Positions 50,076 through 58,054 of a stretch of 64,000 nucleotides of DNA are shown here, piece after piece; the first letter of the stretch is position 1; each line of letters starts with the position of its first letter. Made by a program: the position numbers and the translations under genes. The notes below the pieces were generated by a model. The model did no database searches. It saw only the letters and a list, made by a program, of their open reading frames with translations, and was not told the origin of the DNA. This stretch comes from Hymenobacter ruricola (GTDB taxonomy: Bacteria; Bacteroidota; Bacteroidia; Cytophagales; Hymenobacteraceae): NCBI RefSeq assembly GCF_015694525.1, contig NZ_JADQDM010000002.1, positions 372,001-436,000 on the forward strand. Reading direction: 5' to 3'.

Positions 50076-50990
50076 ATGGCCGCGCTTTTTTCTTTTCGTA
50101 AATCCGTTCCGGTCGTTGCTGCCGAGCCCGAACCGCCCGCGTCATTGGGCACGGTGCGCGTGGGCATGGGCCAACTGCTGGTCGAAGGCGGCGAGCCGGC
50201 CCGCAACCTGGCCCGCGCGGTGGAGCAGATAGCCCAGGCCGCCGCCCAAAAGTGCGACCTCGTGCTGCTGCCCGAAACCCTCGACTTTGCCTGGACGCAC
50301 CCCAGCGCCCTCTACGAAGCCCAGCCCATTCCGGGCCCGTTCAGCAACGTGCTGTGCCGGGCCGCGGCCGAGCACGGCCTCTACGTGTGCGCGGGCCTCA
50401 CCGAGCGCGCCGCCGATGGCCGCAACTACAACGCCGCCATCCTCATCGACCCGCAGGGCGAAATCATCGTCAAATACCACAAAATAAACCTGCTGGCGGT
50501 GGAGCAGCCGTTCTACGCCGTGGGCCAAACCCTGAACGTGGTGGACACGCCGCTGGGCAAAATCGGGGTGAACGTGTGCGCCGACAACTACCTCGACGGG
50601 CTGCCCATCGGCCACACGCTGGCCCGGATGGGTGCCGAATTCATCATCGCGCCGGCTTCCTGGACGGTCGATTACTCCATCACCGAAGAGCACGACCCCT
50701 ACCAGGAAAAATGGGTGAAGCCGTTTTCCATTCTCGCCAAGCTGTACAACGTGGTGGTGGTGAGCACCACGTCGGTGGGTTACATCGTGGGCGGGCCCTA
50801 CGAGGGCAAGAAAAGCGTGGGCTGCTCCCTGGCCGTGGACGCTACCGGCGTGCGGGCGCAGGGCACGTTCAACGAGTTTGCCGGCGAGCTGGTGGTGGCC
50901 GACCTGGCCCGCCCCCATCGGCCTGAGCGCGGCACCGACATCGGCCTGATGTTGCAGCGCAAAGGCTACAAGTTCGACCAACTCCCCTGA
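50076..50990 (+). CDS. Carbon-nitrogen hydrolase (nitrilase superfamily amidase)
   Basis: The 304-residue protein has the nitrilase catalytic triad Glu67 (LLPETLDF), Lys136 (VKYHKINLL) and Cys168 (GVNVCADNY). The second Glu region (NLLAVEQPFY) is also conserved. The N-terminal 24 residues are not part of the fold. Superfamily members hydrolyse amides or nitriles; one branch is the glutaminase domain of NAD synthetase. Downstream, in the same direction, lies a PP-loop sugar amidotransferase, so this protein could supply ammonia to it (inference). Confidence 0.88.
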   Translation: MAALFSFRKSVPVVAAEPEPPASLGTVRVGMGQLLVEGGEPARNLARAVEQIAQAAAQKCDLVLLPETLDFAWTHPSALYEAQPIPGPFSNVLCRAAAEHGLYVCAGLTERAADGRNYNAAILIDPQGEIIVKYHKINLLAVEQPFYAVGQTLNVVDTPLGKIGVNVCADNYLDGLPIGHTLARMGAEFIIAPASWTVDYSITEEHDPYQEKWVKPFSILAKLYNVVVVSTTSVGYIVGGPYEGKKSVGCSLAVDATGVRAQGTFNEFAGELVVADLARPHRPERGTDIGLMLQRKGYKFDQLP

Positions 50991-51114
50991 TTTCTACGTA
51001 TTGGCGCCGCCCCTCTTCGCTTCTATCCTTTTCTACTCGATTTTCCTTTCCTGACTTATCTTCTATGGGCTGCCCATCCTGCCTTTTCGCGGCCCCCACC
51101 TCACTTTTCCTCCT

Positions 51115-52323
51115 TTGGTAACTCAATTACAGTCTGCCGAACATTCGGTTTCGGCCCCTCTTCCGGCCGGCCAGCAGCGATGCACGCGGTGCGTGATGGA
51201 CACCACCGTGCCCGGCATCACCTTTAACGAAGCCGGCACCTGCTCTTTTTGCGACGTGCACGACCGCATGGAGCACGCGTTCCCGCTGGGCGAAGCGGGC
51301 CTGCGCACCGTGCACCGCCTGGCCGACGACATGCGCCGCGCCGGCCGGGGCGGGCGCTACGACTGCGTGCTGGGCGTGAGCGGCGGCCGCGACAGCACCT
51401 ACACGCTCTGGTACTGCGTCACGCAGCTCAAGCTGCGCCCGCTGGCCGTGCATTTCAACGACGGCTTTGGCAACCCCGTGGCGGGCGAAAACATGGTGCG
51501 CGCCTGCCAGCGCCTGGGCGTGGAGCTGCGCACCATCACCTCCGACTGGCGCGAATCGAAAGACTTGAAAATTGCTTTCCTGAAGGCTTCGGTGCCCGAC
51601 ATGGAAGAGGGCACCGACCTGGGCATTGCCACAGCGCTCTACGGCGTGGCGGCCAAGGAAGGCGTGCGGCACCTCGTCATCGGCCAGTCGTTCCGCACCG
51701 AGGGCATTGCCCCACTGAGCTGGAACTTCCTGGACGGCAAGTACCTGCGCGCCGTGCACAAGCAGTTCGGCTCGGTGCCGCTGCGGCCCTGGCAGCCCGC
51801 CGACCCAGGCTTTAATTTGGGCGTGAAGGAGATGTTTTACTACGCCTTTGTGCGGCGCATCAAAACCGTGACCCTGCTCTACCACCTCGACTACGTGCGC
51901 ACCGAAGTGGATGAAGTCATCACCAACGAGCTGGGCTGGAAAAGCCCCGGCGCCCACTACGCCGACGACCTCTATCAAAGCCTGATTTACTACCTCAACC
52001 GCGTCAAGTTCAACATTGACCGGCGGCTGTTCAACTACTCGGCGCTGGTGCGCTCGGGCCAGATGAGCCGCGAGGTGGCCTTAGACCGCATTTCACGCGT
52101 TAATTCCATCGAGGACGAAGCTGTTATTGCCTTGTGCATCAAACGCCTGGGGCTGACGCGGGCCGAATTTGAGGAAATTGTGGCGGCGCCGCCCAAAACG
52201 TTTCACGACTACCCCAACAGCTACGCGCTGCTGAAGCTGCTGCGCGGCCCCATCAAGCTGCTCAGCCGCATGAACCTGATTCCGGAATCGGCCTACGACA
52301 AATACTTCAACTGCGGCACCTGA
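51115..52323 (+). CDS. N-acetyl sugar amidotransferase-like PP-loop ATPase (WbpG/PseA-type)
   Basis: The 402-residue protein has an N-terminal zinc site (Cys23, 26, 43, 46; RCTRCVMD and CSFCDVHD), then a PP-loop (SGGRDST, residues 89-95) and the long C-terminal helical part of the N-acetyl sugar amidotransferase family. Such enzymes amidate a sugar carboxylate in LPS or flagellin-glycan synthesis using ammonia from a partner, usually HisH/HisF-like. Here the neighbour is a nitrilase-type amidase instead. The frame has only a TTG start at 51115 (or an unusual start upstream); an in-frame stop lies at 51052. Confidence 0.85.
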   Translation: MVTQLQSAEHSVSAPLPAGQQRCTRCVMDTTVPGITFNEAGTCSFCDVHDRMEHAFPLGEAGLRTVHRLADDMRRAGRGGRYDCVLGVSGGRDSTYTLWYCVTQLKLRPLAVHFNDGFGNPVAGENMVRACQRLGVELRTITSDWRESKDLKIAFLKASVPDMEEGTDLGIATALYGVAAKEGVRHLVIGQSFRTEGIAPLSWNFLDGKYLRAVHKQFGSVPLRPWQPADPGFNLGVKEMFYYAFVRRIKTVTLLYHLDYVRTEVDEVITNELGWKSPGAHYADDLYQSLIYYLNRVKFNIDRRLFNYSALVRSGQMSREVALDRISRVNSIEDEAVIALCIKRLGLTRAEFEEIVAAPPKTFHDYPNSYALLKLLRGPIKLLSRMNLIPESAYDKYFNCGT

Positions 52324-52507
52324 GCCGAGCGGGCCAACCTGAACCGGCGCCCACCGGTAAAGAATTGCAAAACAGGCATTGGCTGCGCATGGGCTACCTT
52401 TTTGCGCAATAAACCCCGCGAAAGTGTCAACCGGAAATGGGCCCGCGCCGTATCTTCGCGGCCACCTCAGGCACAATTTCTCACCTCAACATTTTACCGC
52501 CCCGGCC

Positions 52508-52873
52508 ATGATTGATGACGACGACCTGGACGACGACTTGCTCGACGACGACGATTCTCTGGACTCCTACGCCGCCAAAGGTGGCGCCGCCGCCCTTGGC
52601 AACACCGAAGACCGCCTTTCGGCCAAATACGCCGACTACCTGATGTGGACGGACACGGGCTCGTCGCACGACGAAGCACTAGACCTGGCCAACATGACCG
52701 AGGAGGAATTTGTGGAAGCCGAGCGGGCCGAAAACGCCGACCGCGGCGGTTTCACCAGCCTCGACGACGATGACGACGACCTCGGCGACGATGATGACGA
52801 CGACGATGACGAGGGCTACAGCAGCGGGCGCGGCAGCCGCCGCGGCAGCAGCTTCGACAACGACGACTACTAA
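52508..52873 (+). CDS. Highly acidic aspartate-rich protein
   Basis: The 121-residue protein opens MIDDDDLDDDLLDDDD and carries a second long Asp run before the end, with a Gly/Ser/Arg-rich tail (SSGRGSRRGSSFDND). The middle (GNTEDRLSAKYADYLMWTDTG, DLANMTEEEFVEAERAE) is helical. The predicted pI is very low. I do not know a named family; Asp-rich stretches can bind Ca or basic proteins. TATCTTCG (52451-52458) is a possible -7 element. It is followed by a shared terminator. Confidence 0.7.
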   Translation: MIDDDDLDDDLLDDDDSLDSYAAKGGAAALGNTEDRLSAKYADYLMWTDTGSSHDEALDLANMTEEEFVEAERAENADRGGFTSLDDDDDDLGDDDDDDDDEGYSSGRGSRRGSSFDNDDY

Positions 52874-52907
52874 GCTGCGCAGCTGGCCGCAGCACATTCA
52901 TGAAAGC

Positions 52908-52944
52908 AAAAAAGCCCCGGCTGGATATCCAGCCGGGGCTTTTT
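52908..52944. terminator. Bidirectional terminator between convergent genes
   Basis: AAAAAAGCCCCGGCTGG pairs with CCAGCCGGGGCTTTTTT around the palindromic ATAT. Both sides carry A/T runs, serving the Asp-rich gene and the leftward DUF4197 gene. Confidence 0.92.
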
Positions 52945-52962
52945 TTGAAGTAAGCAGCCGAT

Positions 52963-53820
52963 TTATTTCCGGCCGAACACGGACTTGAGGATGTCGGAAG
53001 TGCGGGCGGCGGGGTTCTTGCGAATCTTGGCTTCCTCGTTGGCCAGCAGGATGAACAGGCCATCCACGGCCTTCTGGGTGGTGTAGTCGGCCAGGCTCAT
53101 GTTGACGGGCGTCATCAGCGGAATCTTGTTGTATTTGTCGGTGATGGTGGCGTAGGCGCGGCCGGCGCCCACCTGGTCGATGGCGGCTTCGATGTCGGGG
53201 TGAAACGCCGAAATGAGCTGCGCCTGCGTGGACTTGCGCAAAAACTGCGTGGCCGCGTCGGTCGAGCTGCTCGTCACCAGCGACAGGGCGTCGGTGATGC
53301 TGATGTTGGCCAGGGCGTTGAGGAAGATGTCTTTGGCTTTGGGTGCGGCGGCTTCGGCGGCGCGGTTGAGCTGGGTTTCGAACTGCGTGAACACCGTGGT
53401 CATGCCCGGCAGGCGGCCAACCGTCGACTTCACCACTTCCAAATCGGGCGGCACCGGGATGTGAATGTCGTCGTTGAGGTTGAAGCCGTCGGGCTCCGAG
53501 GCAAACTCCACGGCTTTCACGATGCCCTTGTTCAGGGCCTCCTTGATGCCGGCGCTGGCCTGCGACTCGGTGAGCGGCGCGGGCGGTGGCGTGGCGGGGG
53601 TAGCCGCGGCGGCTTTGGCGGCGGCCGCTTTGGTGGCAGCCGCAGCTTTGGCGGCCGCGGCGGCCTTGTCGGCGGCGGCTTTTTTGGCGGCAGCGGTTTT
53701 CGCAGCGGCGGCTTTGGCGGCGGCGGCTTTTTTGGCGGCAGTGGTTTGGGCGTGGGCGGCGGGTGCGGCGGTGGCCAGCAGGCCGGCTACCAGCAGGGCG
53801 CTGGCAAGGCGAGTAAACAT
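52963..53820 (-). CDS. DUF4197 family exported protein with Ala/Lys-rich linker
   Basis: The 285-residue protein has a signal peptide (ASALLVAGLLATAAPAAHA). A low-complexity KAAAAKAAAAKT segment follows (about 27-75), then a DUF4197 domain (about 85-285: LTESQASAGIKEALNKGIVKAV, DIHIPVPPDLEVV, ATQFLRKSTQAQLISAFHPDIEAA). The linker resembles histone-H1-like tails and is not typical of the family. The domain is widespread in secreted proteins of Bacteroidota and Proteobacteria but has no known activity. Confidence 0.85.
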   Translation of the reverse strand: MFTRLASALLVAGLLATAAPAAHAQTTAAKKAAAAKAAAAKTAAAKKAAADKAAAAAKAAAATKAAAAKAAAATPATPPPAPLTESQASAGIKEALNKGIVKAVEFASEPDGFNLNDDIHIPVPPDLEVVKSTVGRLPGMTTVFTQFETQLNRAAEAAAPKAKDIFLNALANISITDALSLVTSSSTDAATQFLRKSTQAQLISAFHPDIEAAIDQVGAGRAYATITDKYNKIPLMTPVNMSLADYTTQKAVDGLFILLANEEAKIRKNPAARTSDILKSVFGRK

Positions 53821-53932
53821 GGAATAAACTGACGCGCCGGGAAAACCGGAAAGCCCCTATGGCTGTCCTTGGACCGACGCTTGTGCAAATTGAAGACAAT
53901 TTTGCGGCCAAACCTATTTTCTCGACCAACTC

Positions 53933-55255
53933 ATGCCCTCCCCCGACCAGTTCCCGCCCGCTTTTGCTGCCGCCCCCACCCCGGCCGCGCCGCCCGATGT
54001 GGAAATCATGACCATTGGCGATGAGCTGCTTTACGGTCAGGTCATCGACACCAATTCGGCCTTCATGGGCCAGGAGCTGGCCAAAATCGGCCTGCGCGTG
54101 CGGCAAATTTCGTCGGTGTCGGACCGGGCCGATGAGATAGTGGCCGCCCTGGACCAGGCCCGGCAGCGGGCGCGGGTGGTGCTCATCACCGGCGGCCTGG
54201 GGCCTACTAAGGACGACCTCACCAAGCACGTGCTGGCCCGCTATTTCGGCTCGGAGCTGGTGCTGCACGAGCCCACCCTGCGCCACGTGGAGGAAATTTT
54301 CCGGCGCTTTCAGCGGCCTATGCTCGACGTGAACCGCCAGCAGGCGCTGGTGCCGGCCAACTGCGAGGTGCTGCACAACGCCGTGGGCACGGCGCCCGGC
54401 ATGTGGTTCGCGGACCAGGGCACCGTGTTCGTGAGCATGCCCGGCGTCCCCTTCGAGATGAAGCGCCTGATGACCGACCACGTGCTGCCGCGCCTGCAGG
54501 CCCAGTTCCACCTCGCCCCCATCGAGCACGTCGTCGTCATGACGGCCGGCCTCGGCGAGAGCTTCCTGGCCGAGAAAATAGCCGATTGGGAAGACGCCCT
54601 GCCCGCCAACTTCAAGCTGGCCTACCTGCCCAGCTTCGGGGCCGTGCGCCTGCGTCTGACGGGCTCCGATGACGGCCAGCCCGACCTGCGCGGGCGCATG
54701 CTGGCCCTGCTGCCGGCCCTGCGCGAGCGCATCGGCGAGTACATTTTTGCCGAGGAAGAAACCACTATTGAGGCCGCCATCAGCAAATTGCTGCTGGCCA
54801 AAGGCCTCACCGTGGGCACGGCCGAAAGCTGCACCGGCGGCCTGGTGGCCCAGCGCCTCACCAGCGTGCCGGGCAGCTCGGGCTACTTCCGCGGCGGCAT
54901 CGTGGCCTACCACAACGACACCAAGCAGGAAGAATTAGGCGTGCGCCCCGAAACGCTGGCCCAGTACGGCGCCGTGAGCGAGGCCACCGTGCGCGAAATG
55001 GCCGAGGGCGCCCGCCGCCGCCTGGGCGTGGACGTGGCCGTGGCCACCAGCGGCATCGCCGGCCCCGGCGGTGCTACCGCCACCAAGCAAGTGGGCACCG
55101 TGTGCCTGGCCTACGCCGACGCCACCCAAACCATTAGCCGCGAATACGTGCTGGACCGCGGCCGGGCGCTGAACACGGAATACGCGGCGCAGTCGCTGCT
55201 GACGATGCTGCGGCAGCAATTGGCGCAGGAGTTGGTGCGGCCATTGCAGGTATAG
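53933..55255 (+). CDS. cinA: CinA family protein (competence/damage-inducible; nicotinamide-nucleotide amidase)
   Basis: The 440-residue protein has an N-terminal MoaB-like domain (about 22-190; EIMTIGDELLYGQVIDTN, ITGGLGPTKDDLTK) and a C-terminal PncC-type nicotinamide-nucleotide amidase domain (about 285-430; GTAESCTGGLVAQRLTSVPGSS, GIAGPGGAT). It recycles NMN and pyridine nucleotides and was first named for competence. The stop TAG (55253-55255) lies at the outer edge of a palindromic element. Confidence 0.95.
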   Translation: MPSPDQFPPAFAAAPTPAAPPDVEIMTIGDELLYGQVIDTNSAFMGQELAKIGLRVRQISSVSDRADEIVAALDQARQRARVVLITGGLGPTKDDLTKHVLARYFGSELVLHEPTLRHVEEIFRRFQRPMLDVNRQQALVPANCEVLHNAVGTAPGMWFADQGTVFVSMPGVPFEMKRLMTDHVLPRLQAQFHLAPIEHVVVMTAGLGESFLAEKIADWEDALPANFKLAYLPSFGAVRLRLTGSDDGQPDLRGRMLALLPALRERIGEYIFAEEETTIEAAISKLLLAKGLTVGTAESCTGGLVAQRLTSVPGSSGYFRGGIVAYHNDTKQEELGVRPETLAQYGAVSEATVREMAEGARRRLGVDVAVATSGIAGPGGATATKQVGTVCLAYADATQTISREYVLDRGRALNTEYAAQSLLTMLRQQLAQELVRPLQV

Positions 55256-55467
55256 CGCTGCAATCCGCGCTGGCCCACGTTGGCCCACGTTGGCGCGCGT
55301 CTCCGGGGCGCTGCCGACTGGGTTCGAGCCTCCGGCTTGGGTGCGAACGACTGGCGCCTGCATTTTCCCAACCGGACCCGATGCCCGAGCCACAGGCTCG
55401 CGGCCCAGCGGCAGCGCGGCGCAGACGCGCGCCAGCAGGACCACGCGAACTGCAGAGTTCGCGCTAC
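55253..55467. repeat. Palindromic intergenic repeat between convergent genes, GTAGCGCGAACT family
   Basis: A 31-bp imperfect arm pair (55291-55321 with 55404-55434) encloses smaller hairpins (CGAGCC..GGCTTG and CGAGCC..GGCTCG). At the right edge GCGAACTGCAGAGTTCGC (55445-55462) continues into GCTAC, the reverse of GTAGCGCGAACT. The stop codons of cinA (55253) and of the leftward gene (55464) both lie at the element's edges. A related element is at 62045. Confidence 0.78.
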
Positions 55468-56141
55468 TCCTCCGATTTCGGCTTCTTCGCTTTGCCCCCG
55501 CCCGAGTTCAGCAGCGCGCGGGCGGCTTTGTAGCGCTTGAACAGCTCCGGGTTCACCGTTTCGAAGATGCCCATGGCCTTGTCGAGCTCGTAAATCTGGG
55601 TCATCTGGGCCTCGTGCACTTCCTCGTAGGTGGCGTTGGCGTTTTGGCGGGCGTCGAGCAGCGACTGCGTATCGGGCAGGCCCTGCTGGAAGGCATCGGC
55701 CAGGGTGCGGGCCTCGGCCAGAAAGTCGGCGTCGATGGCGTGGTCGGCCAATTCGGAGGCGTGGGCGGTGGCTTTGGCCAGCACCTGCTGCCCCACCCCG
55801 GCTTGCAATTCGGGGCGCAGCTTCTGGAACGCGCTGCGCCCGATGGTGACCAGGCCCAACATCTCCATATCGTTGGCGGCGGTGGCCACCATCTGCAAGG
55901 GCCCAAGCATCGAGAGAATCCGGGTTTCGAAGGCCTCCCGCTGCTGGGTGCGGCGCTCGGTTACCTTTTTGGTTTGGGTGGCCGTGAGGCCCGCTTTGGC
56001 CTGCACGGCGGGCAAGCCGGCCAGCACGTCGGCGGCTTCTTTGGCGGCCACCTTGCTTTTGGCGATGGCAGGCATATTGGCGGTGAGCCAGGGCGCGAGG
56101 ACGCCCATCATTCGGAATTGGTCGGCACGGAACGAATGCAT
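55464..56141 (-). CDS. Hypothetical helical protein of a Bacteroidota family
   Basis: The 225-residue protein is predicted all-helical and Ala/Gln rich (MPAIAKSKVAAKEAADVLAGLP, QQREAFETRILSMLGPLQMVATAAND, GQQVLAKATAHASELADHAID, LDARQNANATYEEVHEAQ). Its end is lysine-rich (GGGKAKKPKSEE). No signal or catalytic motif is visible. ATG 56141 is chosen; the frame stays open upstream only because of the 21-bp tandem array there. The stop TAG is provided by the palindromic repeat. Confidence 0.72.
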   Translation of the reverse strand: MHSFRADQFRMMGVLAPWLTANMPAIAKSKVAAKEAADVLAGLPAVQAKAGLTATQTKKVTERRTQQREAFETRILSMLGPLQMVATAANDMEMLGLVTIGRSAFQKLRPELQAGVGQQVLAKATAHASELADHAIDADFLAEARTLADAFQQGLPDTQSLLDARQNANATYEEVHEAQMTQIYELDKAMGIFETVNPELFKRYKAARALLNSGGGKAKKPKSEE

Positions 56142-56250
56142 GCGAAACGAGGGGGTTAGGTAAGGTTGAGGCCTGCCAATGTAGCGGTTTCTTTCCGGCT
56201 TTTGCCGCCGCCCCGGCCGTGCGCAGGGCCGGCCCGCGCGGTTTCGGGCC

Positions 56251-56460
56251 TTGCCGGGGCCGTGCGCGTCGTTGCCGGGCCCTTGTAATGCCTTGCCGGG
56301 CGCCCGGCAGGGCTTGCCGCGTCCTTGTAAGCACTTGCCGAGCCCGTGTAAGCAGTTGCCGGACCTGTGCAAGGGCTTGCCGCGCCTTCGCAACCACTTG
56401 CCGGGCCTCTGCCACGACTTGCCGGGCCTGGGTAAGCACTTGCCGGGGCTTTGTAACGAC
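56251..56460. repeat. Tandem array of ten 21-bp units (TTGCCGGGC...)
   Basis: Ten consecutive 21-bp units begin TTGCCG; a typical unit is TTGCCGGGCCTGGGTAAGCAC. All frames are open across it and give heptapeptide repeats. It lies in a 446-bp gap between two leftward genes. The rest of that gap holds a less regular GC-rich lead (56160-56250) and a terminator. Confidence 0.9.
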
Positions 56461-56529
56461 TTGTTGCCAGCCCGCGGCGGGCCGCCGGCTTTGGGCCGGC
56501 CGTCTGCTGCCAAAGCTGCCTTGACAACT

Positions 56530-56568
56530 AAAAAAGCCGCTTCAGCGCAGTGCTGAAGCGGCTTTTTA
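56530..56568 (-). terminator. Terminator of the membrane protein gene
   Basis: AAAAAGCCGCTTCAGC pairs with GCTGAAGCGGCTTTTT around a short loop; it follows the leftward gene ending at 56588. Confidence 0.9.
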
Positions 56569-56587
56569 GGACAACCCTCCCCCGTGC

Positions 56588-57829
56588 TCAGAACAGAAAC
56601 GGCGAAAAGCTTTCGGCCACGCCCGAATTGTAGATGCGCATTTGATAGAAGTTGAGCACCGTCAGCAGCACCAGGAGCGTGTAGAGCACGTAGCTTTTGC
56701 GCTGCCGCCGGAAATACTGCACCACGCAGGCCAGCGGCAGCGCCAGCACCGGGTAGCTCTGCACCAGCGCGCGGGTGGAATAGCTGCCGCCGTAGCGCCA
56801 GTCCGACCACGCAATGACCACCCAGATGTTGAGCAGGCAGAACGTGAGCACGGCTTTGCGGAACGGGTAGTCCTTCATCAGCCACCAGCCGGCCACCATC
56901 ATGATGCTCACGGGCGTGTACAAAAACCAGCCCTTTTCCGGCCCCACCAGCACCCGGAACCAGGGGTTGAGGAAGTACCATTTGCTGCCCACGTCGTGCA
57001 CCAGGTGCCCGGTGGTGTACTGCCAGTAGGCCAGCTGCGGGGCCACGCCCAGCAGGCCCCCGAGGCAGCAGAGCCAGATGTGCTGCCGGTGCTGCCTGAC
57101 AAACGCCCAGTGCCCGGGCCCGGCCGCCCACAGCAGCGGAATAATGATGATGAGCAGCTCGGTGGGGCGGGAAATGACGGCCAGCCCGCACACCAGCCCA
57201 ATGCCGAAAGCCAGCCCCAGGCGCGGCAGTTCGTACCACCGGATGGTGAGCCAGAGCACCACCGCGTACAGCGTGAAAATGTACCCGTGGCTCTGCGCCG
57301 CATCAATGGACACGTACTGTATCCAGTTGCTGCACAGGCCCAGAAAAAGCAGCGCCAGTGCCGTGGTTTTGTCATCGAAAAAGCGCAGCAGCACCTTCCG
57401 CAAAAACCACAGCCCCAGCAAGGCCCAGAGAATGGCCCCAAACATCAGCGCGTACTGGTACGGCGGCGAAAACCCGTCCATGGGAGCGCCCAGCGCAGCT
57501 GCGGCCGCGTGCCCGGCCAGAAAAAACGGCAGCTGCATGAGGGCCACGCCGCCCAGGTATTTGTTGGTGTAGGTGCCGCTTTCCAGGCGCATGGCCTGGT
57601 AAAACAGGCCGCCCGACAGCTCGTATTTCGCATCGATTGGCGGCTCCCATTTCAGCTCCTTCACGTCATGATAGATGAGGACGCTGGGCAGGTACATGTA
57701 GTAGCCAAAGGCGTCCCAGGTGGTCACTTTATGCGCGCTCCGGGGCTGGGTTTGCAGGTTGTAGCACCGCACGGCCAGGAAGCAGCATCCGAGAAGCAGG
57801 ATTGCCAGCAGAGAGAGTTTTTGCTTCAT
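56588..57829 (-). CDS. Polytopic membrane protein, GT-C glycosyltransferase-like
   Basis: The 413-residue protein has about ten membrane helices. The first periplasmic loop (TTWDAFGYYMYLPSVLIYHDVK, with acidic residues after helix 1), the CSNWIQYVSIDAAQSHGYIF loop and the late WSDWRYGGSYSTRALVQSYP match the layout of GT39/PMT-like GT-C enzymes that use lipid-linked sugars. The C-terminus is short compared with relatives and ends directly after the last helix (SGVAESFSPFLF). The donor and acceptor are unknown. Confidence 0.75.
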   Translation of the reverse strand: MKQKLSLLAILLLGCCFLAVRCYNLQTQPRSAHKVTTWDAFGYYMYLPSVLIYHDVKELKWEPPIDAKYELSGGLFYQAMRLESGTYTNKYLGGVALMQLPFFLAGHAAAAALGAPMDGFSPPYQYALMFGAILWALLGLWFLRKVLLRFFDDKTTALALLFLGLCSNWIQYVSIDAAQSHGYIFTLYAVVLWLTIRWYELPRLGLAFGIGLVCGLAVISRPTELLIIIIPLLWAAGPGHWAFVRQHRQHIWLCCLGGLLGVAPQLAYWQYTTGHLVHDVGSKWYFLNPWFRVLVGPEKGWFLYTPVSIMMVAGWWLMKDYPFRKAVLTFCLLNIWVVIAWSDWRYGGSYSTRALVQSYPVLALPLACVVQYFRRQRKSYVLYTLLVLLTVLNFYQMRIYNSGVAESFSPFLF

Positions 57830-57960
57830 TATCGGAGGGTAAGAACGGGAAAGAAAGCGAAACGCACCAGGCAGTAAACGGGGTGCTAAAACGGCAAAGG
57901 TAGAACCGCGCTGTAGTCAGTGGCCGCGAGGGCGGCCAACTCAGCCGTCGGAACGCAAAA

Positions 57961-58012
57961 ACGCGGCCCCGGGGCGGCGGCCGGAGCTCCAGCCGCCGCC
58001 CCGGGGCCGCGT
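57961..58012 (-). terminator. GC-only 21-bp stem terminator after the AraC gene
   Basis: ACGCGGCCCCGGGGCGGCGG (57961-) and its complement (to 58012) form a perfect 21-bp stem with a 10-base loop. On the leftward strand it is followed by TTTTT. It also separates the AraC gene from the membrane-protein gene start. Confidence 0.88.
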
Positions 58013-58054
58013 ATAGGTTGTGGGGCCGCGCGGGGTCGCCGCTTCCGGCGCCAC

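Noticed and set aside
53200..53832. Gly-rich frame opposite DUF4197
   Set aside because: It mirrors the Ala/Lys linker of the sense gene and carries no independent signal.
55111..56439. Leftward coding frame running through the 21-bp array (ARQ heptads)
   Set aside because: It overlaps the hypothetical gene in another frame and stays open only because the repeat period is a multiple of 3.
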